Shown: one piece after another, positions 24,942 through 33,508 of the stretch | Layout: each line of letters opens with the position of its first letter | How positions within the stretch are numbered: position 1 is the first letter of the stretch | Made by a program: the position numbers and the translations under genes | The notes under the pieces: generated by a model | The model's database searches: none | What the model was told of the DNA's origin: nothing | What the model saw: only the letters and a program-made list of their open reading frames with translations | Origin: Acidobacteriota bacterium | GTDB lineage: Bacteria > Acidobacteriota > Terriglobia > Terriglobales > Acidobacteriaceae | NCBI GenBank assembly: GCA_018268775.1 | Contig: JAFDVV010000043.1 | Location: 1 to 33,673 of the forward strand | Direction: 5' to 3' | DNA: 33,673 nt

Positions 24942-26168
24942 ATGAGGCAACGCATAGGGCGATTGAGGTATCTGGGATGGGGAATCCTGGGAGGGGCGGT
25001 TCTTTCTGTTGCCGGTCTAGCCCAGACCAGTCAGGAGAAGCCGCTGCCCGATGCTCAGATCGAATCGAATGTTCTGAAGGCGTTGGCGAGTGCTCCCGAG
25101 CTTGCCGATCAGGCAATTGGCACGACCACGGTTTATGGAACCGTTACGCTTACAGGGTCGGTTCGCGATGAGGCCTCCCGCGACAAGGCGGAACAGCTAG
25201 TCGCAACGACTGTTGGAGTGAAGAAGGTGGTCGATGAGTTGGTGATCGGCGCATCGGCAGAGGCGACCAACACGTCAGTCTCGCAGCCTGCCGATGGGGC
25301 CGGAGAAGAGCAGTCTCAGGGGCAGGGTACTGCCATGCCGCAGGCAAATTCGGCTCCAGTACCGGTGGAGCGTTCGCAGTCTCAGCAGCCGCCTGCATAT
25401 CCTCCGTACCCGCCTCAGCAGCAGGGTGGGAATGGAAACCCGCAGCAGTCCTATCCCGCTTATCCCAATCCCCCTTCTCGGAGCCAGAGGCCGACCCGGA
25501 TTCAGCAGGCGGGACAAGCGGTGGTTGTGCCTGCGGGAACGATGTTGAGGGTCCGTATCAATCAGGCGATGGACAGCCGTCGCACGCAACCTGGCACGGT
25601 CTTCGATGGAGTCGTCCTCGGCGATGTATTGGCGGATGGATCGGTTGCCATTCCACGAGGAGCGAGGGTGCAGGGGCGTGTCTCCGAGGTGCAGCCTGGC
25701 GGCGACCTCAAGGGGCGCGGTGTGCTTGCTTTGGAGTTGAACCAGGTGACGTTGGAAGGGCGTAGCTATCCGCTGGCGACCGAGGCATGGTCGCACCAGG
25801 GCAACGACAAGACAGGACAGACGGTAGGAAATACTGTTGGCCTTGGAGCTGTCGGTGCCATGATTGGCGCAATCGCAGGCGGAGGCCCTGGAGCTTTACT
25901 TGGTGCTGGGATAGGCAGTGTCGCCGGACTGGGGGTTTCTTCCGCATCGAAGCAGGGTGAGGCCTCAGTCCCCTCGGAGGCGATCGTGAACTTCCGCCTG
26001 AGCCAGCAGACGGAGTTGACGACGGTCTCGCAGGCGGAGCTGGACAGGTTGGGCGCAGGGCTCCCACCTCCTGCTGGAGCGCAGCCACAGATGAGGCGCC
26101 GCTACTATCCTCCGCCGCCTCCGCCGTACTACTATCCGGCACCCTACTATTACCCTTATTACAGATAA
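24942..26168 (+). CDS. Exported BON-domain protein with glycine zipper and Pro/Tyr-rich tail
   Basis: From ATG 24942 (GGAGG 4-5 bases upstream) the product is 408 residues; an earlier in-frame ATG at 24855 lacks a ribosome binding site and would bury the signal peptide. Residues 1-27 are a signal peptide (GWGILGGAVLSVAGLAQ). Residues about 38-103 form a BON domain (QIESNVLKAL, YGTVTLTGSVRDEA), thought to bind phospholipid. A Gln/Pro-rich linker and a beta-rich domain (VPAGTMLRVRINQAMDS) follow. Residues about 294-330 are a glycine zipper (GAVGAMIGAIAGGGPGALLG) able to insert into membrane. The tail is RRRYYPPPPPPYYYP and more Tyr/Pro. It should sit in the periplasm or outer membrane. A terminator follows directly. 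Function unknown. Confidence 0.82.
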   Translation: MRQRIGRLRYLGWGILGGAVLSVAGLAQTSQEKPLPDAQIESNVLKALASAPELADQAIGTTTVYGTVTLTGSVRDEASRDKAEQLVATTVGVKKVVDELVIGASAEATNTSVSQPADGAGEEQSQGQGTAMPQANSAPVPVERSQSQQPPAYPPYPPQQQGGNGNPQQSYPAYPNPPSRSQRPTRIQQAGQAVVVPAGTMLRVRINQAMDSRRTQPGTVFDGVVLGDVLADGSVAIPRGARVQGRVSEVQPGGDLKGRGVLALELNQVTLEGRSYPLATEAWSHQGNDKTGQTVGNTVGLGAVGAMIGAIAGGGPGALLGAGIGSVAGLGVSSASKQGEASVPSEAIVNFRLSQQTELTTVSQAELDRLGAGLPPPAGAQPQMRRRYYPPPPPPYYYPAPYYYPYYR

Positions 26169-26176
26169 AGGCAAAG

Positions 26177-26198
26177 GCCTGAGCGATCAGGCATTTTT
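26177..26198 (+). terminator. Intrinsic terminator after the BON-domain gene
   Basis: GCCTGA (26177-26182) and TCAGGC (26187-26192) form a perfect 6-bp stem with a GCGA loop, followed by ATTTTT. It begins 9 bp after the stop codon at 26168. Confidence 0.8.
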
Positions 26199-26372
26199 GT
26201 TCGAGAGCCCAAATCTCGTCCCGAAGAAGTCCTCTGGCCAAGGTGATTTATACTTGTAGCTTGCCCTGCATCCGGCACACCCTTTGGGTCTGTGCTTTGG
26301 TTTCGCAAATTCCGGGCGCGCGCCAATCCGTGCTGATGGGTGGCGTTTTGAAGTGAAGGTCTTCAGTCAAGC

Positions 26373-28349
26373 ATGATTCGTATTCTGCAGCAGGACAACC
26401 GCATCACGAAGATTCTCTTCGCTGTCATTATTGGCTTTGCCGTGGTCACGATGGTGATCACTCTTGTCCCGGGCGTCTTTGACAACGCCGGGACGAACGA
26501 TGCCAACGCCTTTGCCACAGTGCGCGAGACCGGACTGCTTGGCCGTCTTGGGATCGACAGCTCCGTTGTAAAGATGACCGAGGTCAACCAGTTGGCGTCC
26601 CGCCAGTTGCAGCAGCAGCGTCTGCCGGAGTTCCTGCTTCCCTATATGTCGCAGCGGGCCGGACAGATCCTTGTGCAGCGTCAGATTCTGAAGCACGAGG
26701 CCGACCGCCTGAACCTGCAGGTGAGCGATGAAGACCTCCGCAACGAACTTCAGACGGGCCCTTTTGCGCAGTATCTGTTTCCGGGCGGCAAGTATATCGG
26801 CGACGACGCCTATATGAACTTCGTGCAGAACTTCTTCCAGACCAACCGTGCCGACTTCGAGGCGCAGATCAAGAGCGACATGGAGCTGCAGCGGCTGCAG
26901 GCGTTGATTACGGGTGGCGTCTCTGTCTCCGACAACGCGGTACGCGAGGCATATAGGACACAGGGCACCAAGGTGAAGTTCGACTACGCCGTGGTCTCTG
27001 CCGATAGCCTCGGCAAGTCGATCAACCCGGCCGATGCCGAGTTGGAGAAGTTCTTCAAGGACAATGCCGCCAAATATGCGACCGCAGTGCCGGAGACGCG
27101 CAAGATTGAGTATGTCTCCTTCGATGCGTCGAATCTGCCTGGCGGCAAGCCCCAGATATCGGACGCCGATGTGCAGTCCTACTACAACCAGCACCAGTCG
27201 CAGTACCAGGTGAAGGAGCAGGTCAAGGTCCGCCATATTCTGGTGGCCGTACCGCAGGGAGCGGACGCGAAGACGGATCAGGCGGCCAAGGCCAAGGCCG
27301 ACGATCTGCTGAAGCAGATCAAGAACGGCGGGAACTTCGCCGATCTGGCGAGCAAGAACTCCGACGACCCCGGCAGCAAGGGACAGGGTGGAGAACTGGG
27401 GTGGCTCGATCGTGGCCGCACTGTGCCGGAGTTCGACAAGACCGCGTTCGCGCTTGCGCCGGGGCAGACTTCGGACGTGATCAAGACACAGTTCGGTTAT
27501 CACATCCTTCAGACCGAGGACAAGAAGACGGCGCACCTGCGCCCGCTGTCGGAGGTCAAGGCGGAGATCGTTCCAATTCTCGAGCAGCAGCGCGTAGGAG
27601 CGGCTGAGCAGACCTATGCCTCGCAGCTTGCGACGGACGCCAAGAAGAACGGCATTGAGAAGGCCGCAGCCGCTCGTGGGCTTCATGCGGTGACGACCGA
27701 CTACGTGGCGAAGGACGGCGTTATTGCCGGCCTGGCGGACGGTTCGGGTCTCCTGACGCAGGCGTTCAGCGTGGTCAAGGGGGCTGATCCGGCGTCAGTA
27801 TCGACCGGAGACGGCTTTGCGGTCTTTCAGGTTCAGGACATCAAGGCAGCGCACGCACCCTCGTTTGCGGACTACAAGCCGCACATTCTGGACGACTACC
27901 GCGAGCAGCAGATTCCTCTCCTGCTGAATACGCAGCTCAACAAGCTGGCCGACCGCGCCAAGGTGCTGAACGACCTGAAGAAGGCCGCAGCGGAGATGAA
28001 CATTCCGCTCAAGACCAGTGAACTGGTTGGCCGCGAGGCACAGGTTCCCGAGATCGGCGCGATGAGTGGCCCGGCGTCGGTTGCCTTCTCCTTGAACAAA
28101 GGAGGCATCTCCAACGCGATCAATCTTGGGCGCACGGGTATCGTGCTCGATGTTACCGACAAGCAGGAGCCGACGGCCGAGGATATTGCGAAGAACTTCG
28201 AACAGACACGTGAGCAGTTGCTCAACGATCAGCGCGAACAGCTCTTCCAGGTCTATGTCGGTACGGTGACGAAGAAGTACGAGGAAGCGGGCGCGGTGCG
28301 GTACTCGAAGAAGCAGCAGGGGCCAACGCTGCCGACAGGCGGCAACTGA
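26373..28349 (+). CDS. ppiD: Membrane-anchored peptidyl-prolyl isomerase (PpiD/SurA type)
   Basis: The 658-residue protein has the PpiD plan: a short cytoplasmic N-terminus, one membrane anchor (ITKILFAVIIGFAVVTMVI, about residues 11-30) and a large periplasmic part. A SurA_N-like chaperone helix region covers about 80-190 (LVQRQILKHEADRLNLQVSD). A parvulin PPIC domain covers about 283-380 (VKVRHILVAVPQG, GELGWLDRGRTVPEFDKTAF, TQFGYHILQ). The C-terminal 250 residues continue the chaperone part. It should assist folding of exported proteins at the inner membrane. The gene follows the terminator of the BON gene by about 175 bp, so it has its own promoter, and it ends in a strong terminator. The ATG lacks a strong Shine-Dalgarno. 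Confidence 0.9.
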   Translation: MIRILQQDNRITKILFAVIIGFAVVTMVITLVPGVFDNAGTNDANAFATVRETGLLGRLGIDSSVVKMTEVNQLASRQLQQQRLPEFLLPYMSQRAGQILVQRQILKHEADRLNLQVSDEDLRNELQTGPFAQYLFPGGKYIGDDAYMNFVQNFFQTNRADFEAQIKSDMELQRLQALITGGVSVSDNAVREAYRTQGTKVKFDYAVVSADSLGKSINPADAELEKFFKDNAAKYATAVPETRKIEYVSFDASNLPGGKPQISDADVQSYYNQHQSQYQVKEQVKVRHILVAVPQGADAKTDQAAKAKADDLLKQIKNGGNFADLASKNSDDPGSKGQGGELGWLDRGRTVPEFDKTAFALAPGQTSDVIKTQFGYHILQTEDKKTAHLRPLSEVKAEIVPILEQQRVGAAEQTYASQLATDAKKNGIEKAAAARGLHAVTTDYVAKDGVIAGLADGSGLLTQAFSVVKGADPASVSTGDGFAVFQVQDIKAAHAPSFADYKPHILDDYREQQIPLLLNTQLNKLADRAKVLNDLKKAAAEMNIPLKTSELVGREAQVPEIGAMSGPASVAFSLNKGGISNAINLGRTGIVLDVTDKQEPTAEDIAKNFEQTREQLLNDQREQLFQVYVGTVTKKYEEAGAVRYSKKQQGPTLPTGGN

Positions 28350-28380
28350 TCCTTGAGGTTCGCGAGCGGTTGAAATGGAC

Positions 28381-28418
28381 AGGCCCGTTTACCTTTGGTA
28401 GACGGGCCTTCTGCTTTT
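28381..28418 (+). terminator. Strong intrinsic terminator after ppiD
   Basis: AGGCCCGTTTACC (28381-28393) pairs with GGTAGACGGGCCT (28397-28409) over 13 positions with a single T-G wobble and a TTT loop, followed by TCTGCTTTT. It separates ppiD from malQ. Confidence 0.88.
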
Positions 28419-28494
28419 CCCGGTGTCGTGCCAGACTCTACAGAGGCAGCCGGCACGGAGCGAATCGACGCTGGCGAGATGTCGAGGAGGCGCA

Positions 28495-30087
28495 ATGAGC
28501 GGGGAAGCGAAGAGTGAGCAGCGGCTGTCTGGAATTCTGCTGCATGTAACGTCGCTGCCATCCTATGGCGGCGTGGGCGACTTCGGGCCAGCAGCATATG
28601 CGTTCGTCGATTTTCTCGCGCAGGCGAAGCAACGGCTCTGGCAGGTGCTTCCACTCAGTCCGACGGGGTATGGAAGTTCGCCCTATTCGGCGTTGTCGGC
28701 GTTTGCCGGTAATCCTTTGTTGATCAGCCTGGAGAGGCTGGTGGCCGATGGATGGCTTGCGGAAGATCGTATCGCAGGCCTGCCGGGACATGATGGCGCG
28801 GCGGACTTTGGCGCAGCGACTGCGCTCAAGCTGCCATTGATCGAAGAGGCGGCTGGCAACTTTCTCGACCGCGCCTCCGACGAGGCGAAGGGCCGCTTCC
28901 AGCAGTTTTCGAAGAACAACATCTCGTGGCTTGCCGACTACGCGATGTTCAATGTGTTGCGGCGCAGGTTTGGCTATAAGAGTTGGAACGAGTGGCCCCG
29001 GCAGTTTGCTCTGCGTGAAGACGAAGCCATGACGGCGACGCTCAACGAGCATGGCCGCGAACTTGCCGTCGAGCAGGTCATCCAGTTCTTCTTCAGCGAG
29101 CAATGGTGTGCGTTGCGGAGCTACTGCGCAGAGCGCAAGATTCGCGTTCTGGGTGACGTTGCGATCTTTGTCAGCTATGACAGCGCCGATGTGTGGACGC
29201 ACCCGGAGGTCTTCGAGCTGGATGCCGAGGGCAGGCCGTTGCGCGTCTCCGGTGTTCCGCCCGACTATTTTTCGGCAACGGGCCAGCGATGGGGAAATCC
29301 GCTCTACAAGTGGAGATTGCTGGAGCAGAGGGGCTTCGACTGGTGGGTTGCCAGGATCCGCCGGTCGCTTGCGCTCTACGACATGATCAGGCTCGATCAC
29401 TTTCGCGGGTTCGAGGCGTACTGGTCCATTCCGGCAGAGGAGGAGACGGCGATCAACGGAGTATGGGTCAAGGCGCCCGGTCACGCGCTCTTCAACCGGC
29501 TAAAGGAGGTCTTTGGCGAGCTGCCCTTTATCGCCGAGGACCTGGGCCTGATTACCCCAGAGGTCGATGAGCTTCGCGAGCATTTCAAGATGCCCGGTAT
29601 GCGAGTGATGCAGTTCGGTTTTTCCGATCGCGGCGGCCATCTTCACCTTCCGCAAAGTTTTGTGCCGAATACTGTCGTCTACACAGGAACACACGACAAC
29701 AACACCACGCTGGGCTGGTGGAACGAAGACACGGGCGAGCATGAGCGCAAGCATCTTCAGACCTACCTCCAGCCAATCCATCATGACGGTGAGGTTGTCT
29801 GGGCTATGATTCGCGCGGCGGCACGTTCGGTGGCGAACATCTGCATCTTCCCCATGCAGGACATCCTGCACCTTGGGAGCGACGCGCGGATGAACACTCC
29901 GGCCGCAAGCGAGGGGAACTGGACCTGGCGGTATGGCCTGGATGCGCTGCATCCGGATTTCGCCATTCAACTGGCCGAGCTCATGGAGATGACGGACCGC
30001 GACGGCTATGTTCGTCCCAAGTCGGACGAGCCGCCTATCGAACCGCTGCTGGTGAGTCCGGCGGCAGAGCCGGGCCAGACCGGTTAG
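28495..30087 (+). CDS. malQ: 4-alpha-glucanotransferase (amylomaltase, GH77)
   Basis: From ATG 28495 (GAGGAGG five bases upstream) the enzyme has 530 residues, normal for the shorter GH77 type. It transfers alpha-1,4-glucan segments between maltooligosaccharides in the cytoplasm. Visible signatures are LLHVTSLPSYGGVGDFG at the N-terminus, WQVLPLSPTGYGSSPYS in the first subsite region, and the nucleophile D301 in IRLDHFRGFEAYW. The acid/base E348 lies in FIAEDLGLITPEV and the transition-state aspartate D401 in YTGTHDNNTTLGWW. All three catalytic acids are present, so it should be active. An upstream in-frame ATG at 28423 is unlikely because that stretch has no family resemblance. No glycogen or maltose genes adjoin it; a small gene follows after 36 bp. 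Confidence 0.95.
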   Translation: MSGEAKSEQRLSGILLHVTSLPSYGGVGDFGPAAYAFVDFLAQAKQRLWQVLPLSPTGYGSSPYSALSAFAGNPLLISLERLVADGWLAEDRIAGLPGHDGAADFGAATALKLPLIEEAAGNFLDRASDEAKGRFQQFSKNNISWLADYAMFNVLRRRFGYKSWNEWPRQFALREDEAMTATLNEHGRELAVEQVIQFFFSEQWCALRSYCAERKIRVLGDVAIFVSYDSADVWTHPEVFELDAEGRPLRVSGVPPDYFSATGQRWGNPLYKWRLLEQRGFDWWVARIRRSLALYDMIRLDHFRGFEAYWSIPAEEETAINGVWVKAPGHALFNRLKEVFGELPFIAEDLGLITPEVDELREHFKMPGMRVMQFGFSDRGGHLHLPQSFVPNTVVYTGTHDNNTTLGWWNEDTGEHERKHLQTYLQPIHHDGEVVWAMIRAAARSVANICIFPMQDILHLGSDARMNTPAASEGNWTWRYGLDALHPDFAIQLAELMEMTDRDGYVRPKSDEPPIEPLLVSPAAEPGQTG

Positions 30088-30123
30088 ACTGTAGAAGCCA
30101 TCTAAAAACTTTCAGGAGCATCC

Positions 30124-30309
30124 ATGCCTCTCTCTGGCGAAGCAATCCGCACCATGAACTACGTCGACGACATCTCTGTCACCCTGCGCCGCATTCTTGC
30201 CGTGCTTCCGTCGCTGACGGAGGAGGAGCGCCAGCGCGTTGCCGAGCACATCAAGCATGCAGACCCCAGCTATGATGCTGTGATTGCAGCGGTTGCCGGA
30301 AAAAAGTGA
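30124..30309 (+). CDS. Small helical protein of unknown function (61 residues)
   Basis: A 61-residue product with a good ribosome binding site (CAGGAG, 5 bases before ATG 30124). It is predicted as three short helices (DDISVTLRRILAVLPSL, TEEERQRVAEHI, DAVIAAVAGKK), with no signal, cysteine or membrane segment. I know no family. Its stop overlaps the GTG start of the next gene, so the pair is translationally coupled, which suggests that the products act together or in fixed ratio. Confidence 0.65.
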   Translation: MPLSGEAIRTMNYVDDISVTLRRILAVLPSLTEEERQRVAEHIKHADPSYDAVIAAVAGKK

Positions 30310-30887
30310 ACGCAGCGCAACAGGTTCGTCCCGAGCACGGAATACGTGTCGTCGCTGTGATTGGAGCAGGCGTGGCGGGTCGAAGCTTCGCAATGGCCTG
30401 CGCTGCCGCAGGTTTCTACGTGGTGCTGGAAGATGTGATGCCCGCCAATCTGCGCAGGGCCGAGGCCGAATACTCGGACCTGAGCCTGCGCGGAGGCTTT
30501 GGCGAGCTTCAGTTGGCCTCGACCGTTGAAGATGCGGTTCGCGAGGCGGACATTGTCATCGATTTTGTGCCCGATGAGCTGGAGTCGAAGCTGGAGATAT
30601 TCAGCATGATCGACCGCATGGCTCCCCCAAAGACCATCATCTGCACCCCCAGCAAGACGCAGAGCATTACCGACCTGGCTTCATGTGTTTATAGGCCAGA
30701 GAGATGCATCGCCTTGAGAGGAAATCTGGTTGCATGCGGCGAGGTTCGGCTGCTGTACCCCCCTATGGCCAGTCAGGAGACTATTTCGGCAGTGGGAACA
30801 TTCTTGCGCCGCCTTGGAGCGAGCCCCCATGCCGAGGTCGACCCGGAAGCGCCGGTGCTGGTGAAGAACCAGAGCTTGAAGCTCTGA
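30306..30887 (+). CDS. Isolated NAD-binding domain of 3-hydroxyacyl-CoA dehydrogenase type
   Basis: The start is GTG at 30306, overlapping the stop of the preceding small gene. The 193-residue protein has a Rossmann fold with VIGAGVAGRSFAMACAAAG (GxGxxG-like, glycines at 20-25), an acidic residue ending strand 2 (VVLEDV, E42) and ADIVIDFVPDELESK typical of the 3HCDH_N family. The catalytic His of HFFNP is not present; the aligned stretch is RCIALRGNLV with arginine (R138) at that place. The C-terminal 3HCDH domain that shapes the substrate pocket and dimer is missing entirely. A fatty-acid dehydrogenase function is therefore unlikely. It may be an NAD(H) sensor, a subunit, or a diverged enzyme. 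Confidence 0.75.
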   Translation: MNAAQQVRPEHGIRVVAVIGAGVAGRSFAMACAAAGFYVVLEDVMPANLRRAEAEYSDLSLRGGFGELQLASTVEDAVREADIVIDFVPDELESKLEIFSMIDRMAPPKTIICTPSKTQSITDLASCVYRPERCIALRGNLVACGEVRLLYPPMASQETISAVGTFLRRLGASPHAEVDPEAPVLVKNQSLKL

Positions 30888-30990
30888 TCCTTTCGTACAG
30901 GTCTCGTTGGTCACAATTGGGAACTCTTTCCAGCGCAAATACGTAATCAATCCATAGCCTGCAAGAGATAATGCAGTCGAACGATTCGTT

Positions 30991-32247
30991 ATGCGCGCCT
31001 TACTCGACATCTTCGCTCAGGTCTTCCGTTCGATCGGGGCCAACAAGTTACGTTCATTTCTGACGATGTTCGGCATCGCCTGGGGCGTGGCATCGCTGCT
31101 GCTCTTAATCGGCCTCGGCGAAGGCTTCCGTTCGGGTCAGCGCAGGGGGCTGGCGCAGCTTGGCACCGACGTCATTATGATCTGGGGTGGAACCATCCCC
31201 GCAATGCCCAATCAGCACACCGGCATGCGGCCTTATAAGCTGACGGTGGGGGATGCCGATGCCATTCGGGCGGAGGCGTCCCATGTCCGCAACGTGACGG
31301 CGTTCATCAACCGCGGCGACCTGAAGCAGGTGAGCGAGTTTTCCAGCTCGGGCGGATCGGTGATGGGGGTTGAGCTCAATTACCCTGACATTCGGAATCT
31401 GCCGATCGCGCAGGGCCGTTTCCTGGATGCGGACGATATTGCCCAGCGGCGCAAGGTAGTTGTCCTTGGGCAGAAGAACAATAAGCTGCTGTTTCCCGGA
31501 CGCCCCTCCGTTGGGTCGTTTATCACCATCAATGGGTCGAGGTTTCAGGTCATTGGCGTTGCGGACAAGATCGGCCGCGGTAACAACGACGGCGACAACC
31601 AGAGGCTTTATGTTCCGCTGACGACGATGCTCCAGATGTTTCCGATGACGGGTGAGAACATCCCAGAAGATTCGGTCAGCTCGATACAGTATCAGCCGCT
31701 GACACCCGACCTGAATGAGACGGCGAAGCAGGATGTTCATCGCGTCATAGCGCGCAGGCATGGCTTCGATCCCAATTTGAAGGATGCCTTTGAGGAGTGG
31801 GACACGATCAAATCCCAGCGCACGGTAGGTTTGATCTTTACTGCGATGGATGTGTTTCTCGGAGGAGTGGGAATTGTGACGCTAGCGCTTGGAGCCGTGG
31901 GAATCATCAACATCATGCTGGTGACGGTGACGGAGCGCACAAAGGAGATAGGCCTCAGGAAGGCGTTGGGAGCGACGAAGCGAAGCATCCTGATGCAGTT
32001 CTTTTTGGAGGGCCTGCTGCTGACGGGGCTGAGCGGGTTGATTGGAATCCTCGCATCGGCCGGGTTGATGGTTGGACTCCGCGCGATGATGGGCAACAAC
32101 CAGATGGGATTTGATCCGCCAACGCTTGTTCCCTGGTCCGCGGCGATGGCGATGGGGACGCTGACGGTGTGCGGTATCGTAGCCGGGCTGTATCCGGCGA
32201 GCAAGGCGGCAGCTCTGGAGCCGGTGGAAGCGCTACGCAAAGAATAG
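30991..32247 (+). CDS. ABC transporter permease, MacB/FtsX type (first of pair)
   Basis: The 418-residue protein has the MacB-like permease plan. An N-terminal membrane helix follows NKLRSFLTMFGIAWGVAS (about 20-42), then a large periplasmic MacB_PCD domain (about 45-280, LGTDVIMIWGG, GRFLDADDIAQRRKVVVLG). Three C-terminal membrane segments follow: LALGAVGIINIMLVTV near 297-312, FLEGLLLTGLSGLIGI near 335-350, and a last one near 385-402. The coupling helix TERTKEIGLRKALGATK that contacts the ATPase is well conserved. It should work in export or lipoprotein/mechanotransmission processes in the inner membrane. No ATP-binding subunit gene is in the window, so the ATPase must be encoded elsewhere. 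The second permease follows 19 bp downstream. Confidence 0.92.
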   Translation: MRALLDIFAQVFRSIGANKLRSFLTMFGIAWGVASLLLLIGLGEGFRSGQRRGLAQLGTDVIMIWGGTIPAMPNQHTGMRPYKLTVGDADAIRAEASHVRNVTAFINRGDLKQVSEFSSSGGSVMGVELNYPDIRNLPIAQGRFLDADDIAQRRKVVVLGQKNNKLLFPGRPSVGSFITINGSRFQVIGVADKIGRGNNDGDNQRLYVPLTTMLQMFPMTGENIPEDSVSSIQYQPLTPDLNETAKQDVHRVIARRHGFDPNLKDAFEEWDTIKSQRTVGLIFTAMDVFLGGVGIVTLALGAVGIINIMLVTVTERTKEIGLRKALGATKRSILMQFFLEGLLLTGLSGLIGILASAGLMVGLRAMMGNNQMGFDPPTLVPWSAAMAMGTLTVCGIVAGLYPASKAAALEPVEALRKE

Positions 32248-32266
32248 CTGAGTAAGGAGTGTGGCG

Positions 32267-33505
32267 ATGCTGAAAGATATCTTCGGACAGGCGTTTGAGG
32301 CGATGCGCCACAACGGCCGCCGTACGGCGATTACGATTGTCGGCATGGCCTGGGGGATCGCCACGGTGGTTCTGCTGCTGGCCTATGGCGCTGGCTTTGG
32401 CCGCGCCTTTGAGACGATCTTCGCGCAATGGGGAACGCACATGATCGGCGTCTTCCCCGGAACGACCAGCGAGCAGGCTGGCGGAACCAAGGCAGGCGTC
32501 AAGGTGCGCTTTCAGATGGACGATGTGGAGCGGATCGCGGAGACGGTACCGGGCATCACCCATGTTTCGCCGATGCTGTGGAAGCAGGTTCCGGTGCAGA
32601 ACGACCTGCACACCTTCACGTGGGAGACGGACGGCATTACACCTGAGTTGCAACACATCATGAATGTGGAGGTCGACGAGGGACGCTACATCAGCGCGGA
32701 CGATATGCAGCAACGGAACCATGTGGCGGTGATCGGCTCAGAAGCGAAGACGAAGTTGTTCTCGGGCATGTACCCGCTTGGGCAGAAGATCAGACTGAAC
32801 GGCGTGAGCTTCGAGGTCGTCGGTGTGTTGAAGGCGAAGATGCAGGAGGGGGACGACAACATCAACAGGATCGTCTATGTCCCCTTCAGCACGATGGGAG
32901 ACTTGAAGGACACCAAGTATCTCGACGGTATCTGGATGGCTTACCACGGCGACCACATGGCAGTGGAACACGCCTTACGCAACCAGATGGGTGCGGCGCA
33001 TGGGTTTCGGCCGACGGACAAGAACGCCATGTTTGTGGCGAACATTATGTCGCAGTTGTCGCAGTTCCGGCTGATCTCGCTGGGGCTACAGGCGTTGCTG
33101 CTGTTTATTGGCGTACTGACTCTCGGCATCGCTGGAATCGGCCTGATGAATATCATGCTGGTGAGCGTGCAGCAGCGCACACGGGAGATCGGCGTCGAAA
33201 AGGCGCTGGGCGCGCGCAAGCGTCATATTCTGCTCCAGTTTCTCTCTGAAGCAATGGTAATCACCGGCGTCGGCGGTCTGGGCGGGATCGTCCTGGCCTT
33301 TACCGTAAGCAAGCTGGTGGGCGGCATTACGTTCTACAGTGCGATCGCCAAGAACGGAAGCGCGGCCGATATCTATCTGCTTATCTCGCCGGACATCGTT
33401 ATCGTTGCGACGGGCGTACTGATCGTTGTCGGCGTGGTGAGCGGCATGGTGCCTGCGATCCAGGCGGCGAACCTCGATCCGATAGAAGCGCTGCGCTACG
33501 AATAG
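32267..33505 (+). CDS. ABC transporter permease, MacB/FtsX type (second of pair)
   Basis: From ATG 32267 (AAGGAG, 7 bases upstream) the product has 412 residues; a GTG at 32261 is too close to the ribosome binding site to be the start. The layout equals its neighbour: N-terminal helix (RRTAITIVGMAWGIATVVLLL), periplasmic MacB_PCD domain (GRYISADDMQQRNHVAVIG), then three membrane segments and the coupling helix QQRTREIGVEKALGARK. The two proteins are clearly related but diverged, suggesting a heterodimeric permease formed after duplication. The last coding bases converge with the minus-strand gene at the window end, with 3 bp between stop codons and no terminator between them. Confidence 0.92.
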   Translation: MLKDIFGQAFEAMRHNGRRTAITIVGMAWGIATVVLLLAYGAGFGRAFETIFAQWGTHMIGVFPGTTSEQAGGTKAGVKVRFQMDDVERIAETVPGITHVSPMLWKQVPVQNDLHTFTWETDGITPELQHIMNVEVDEGRYISADDMQQRNHVAVIGSEAKTKLFSGMYPLGQKIRLNGVSFEVVGVLKAKMQEGDDNINRIVYVPFSTMGDLKDTKYLDGIWMAYHGDHMAVEHALRNQMGAAHGFRPTDKNAMFVANIMSQLSQFRLISLGLQALLLFIGVLTLGIAGIGLMNIMLVSVQQRTREIGVEKALGARKRHILLQFLSEAMVITGVGGLGGIVLAFTVSKLVGGITFYSAIAKNGSAADIYLLISPDIVIVATGVLIVVGVVSGMVPAIQAANLDPIEALRYE

Positions 33506-33508
33506 CGC

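Noticed and set aside
26367..27686. A 439-codon minus-strand frame opposite ppiD
   Set aside because: Antisense to the anchor, SurA_N and PPIC domains of ppiD; no motif and no promoter.
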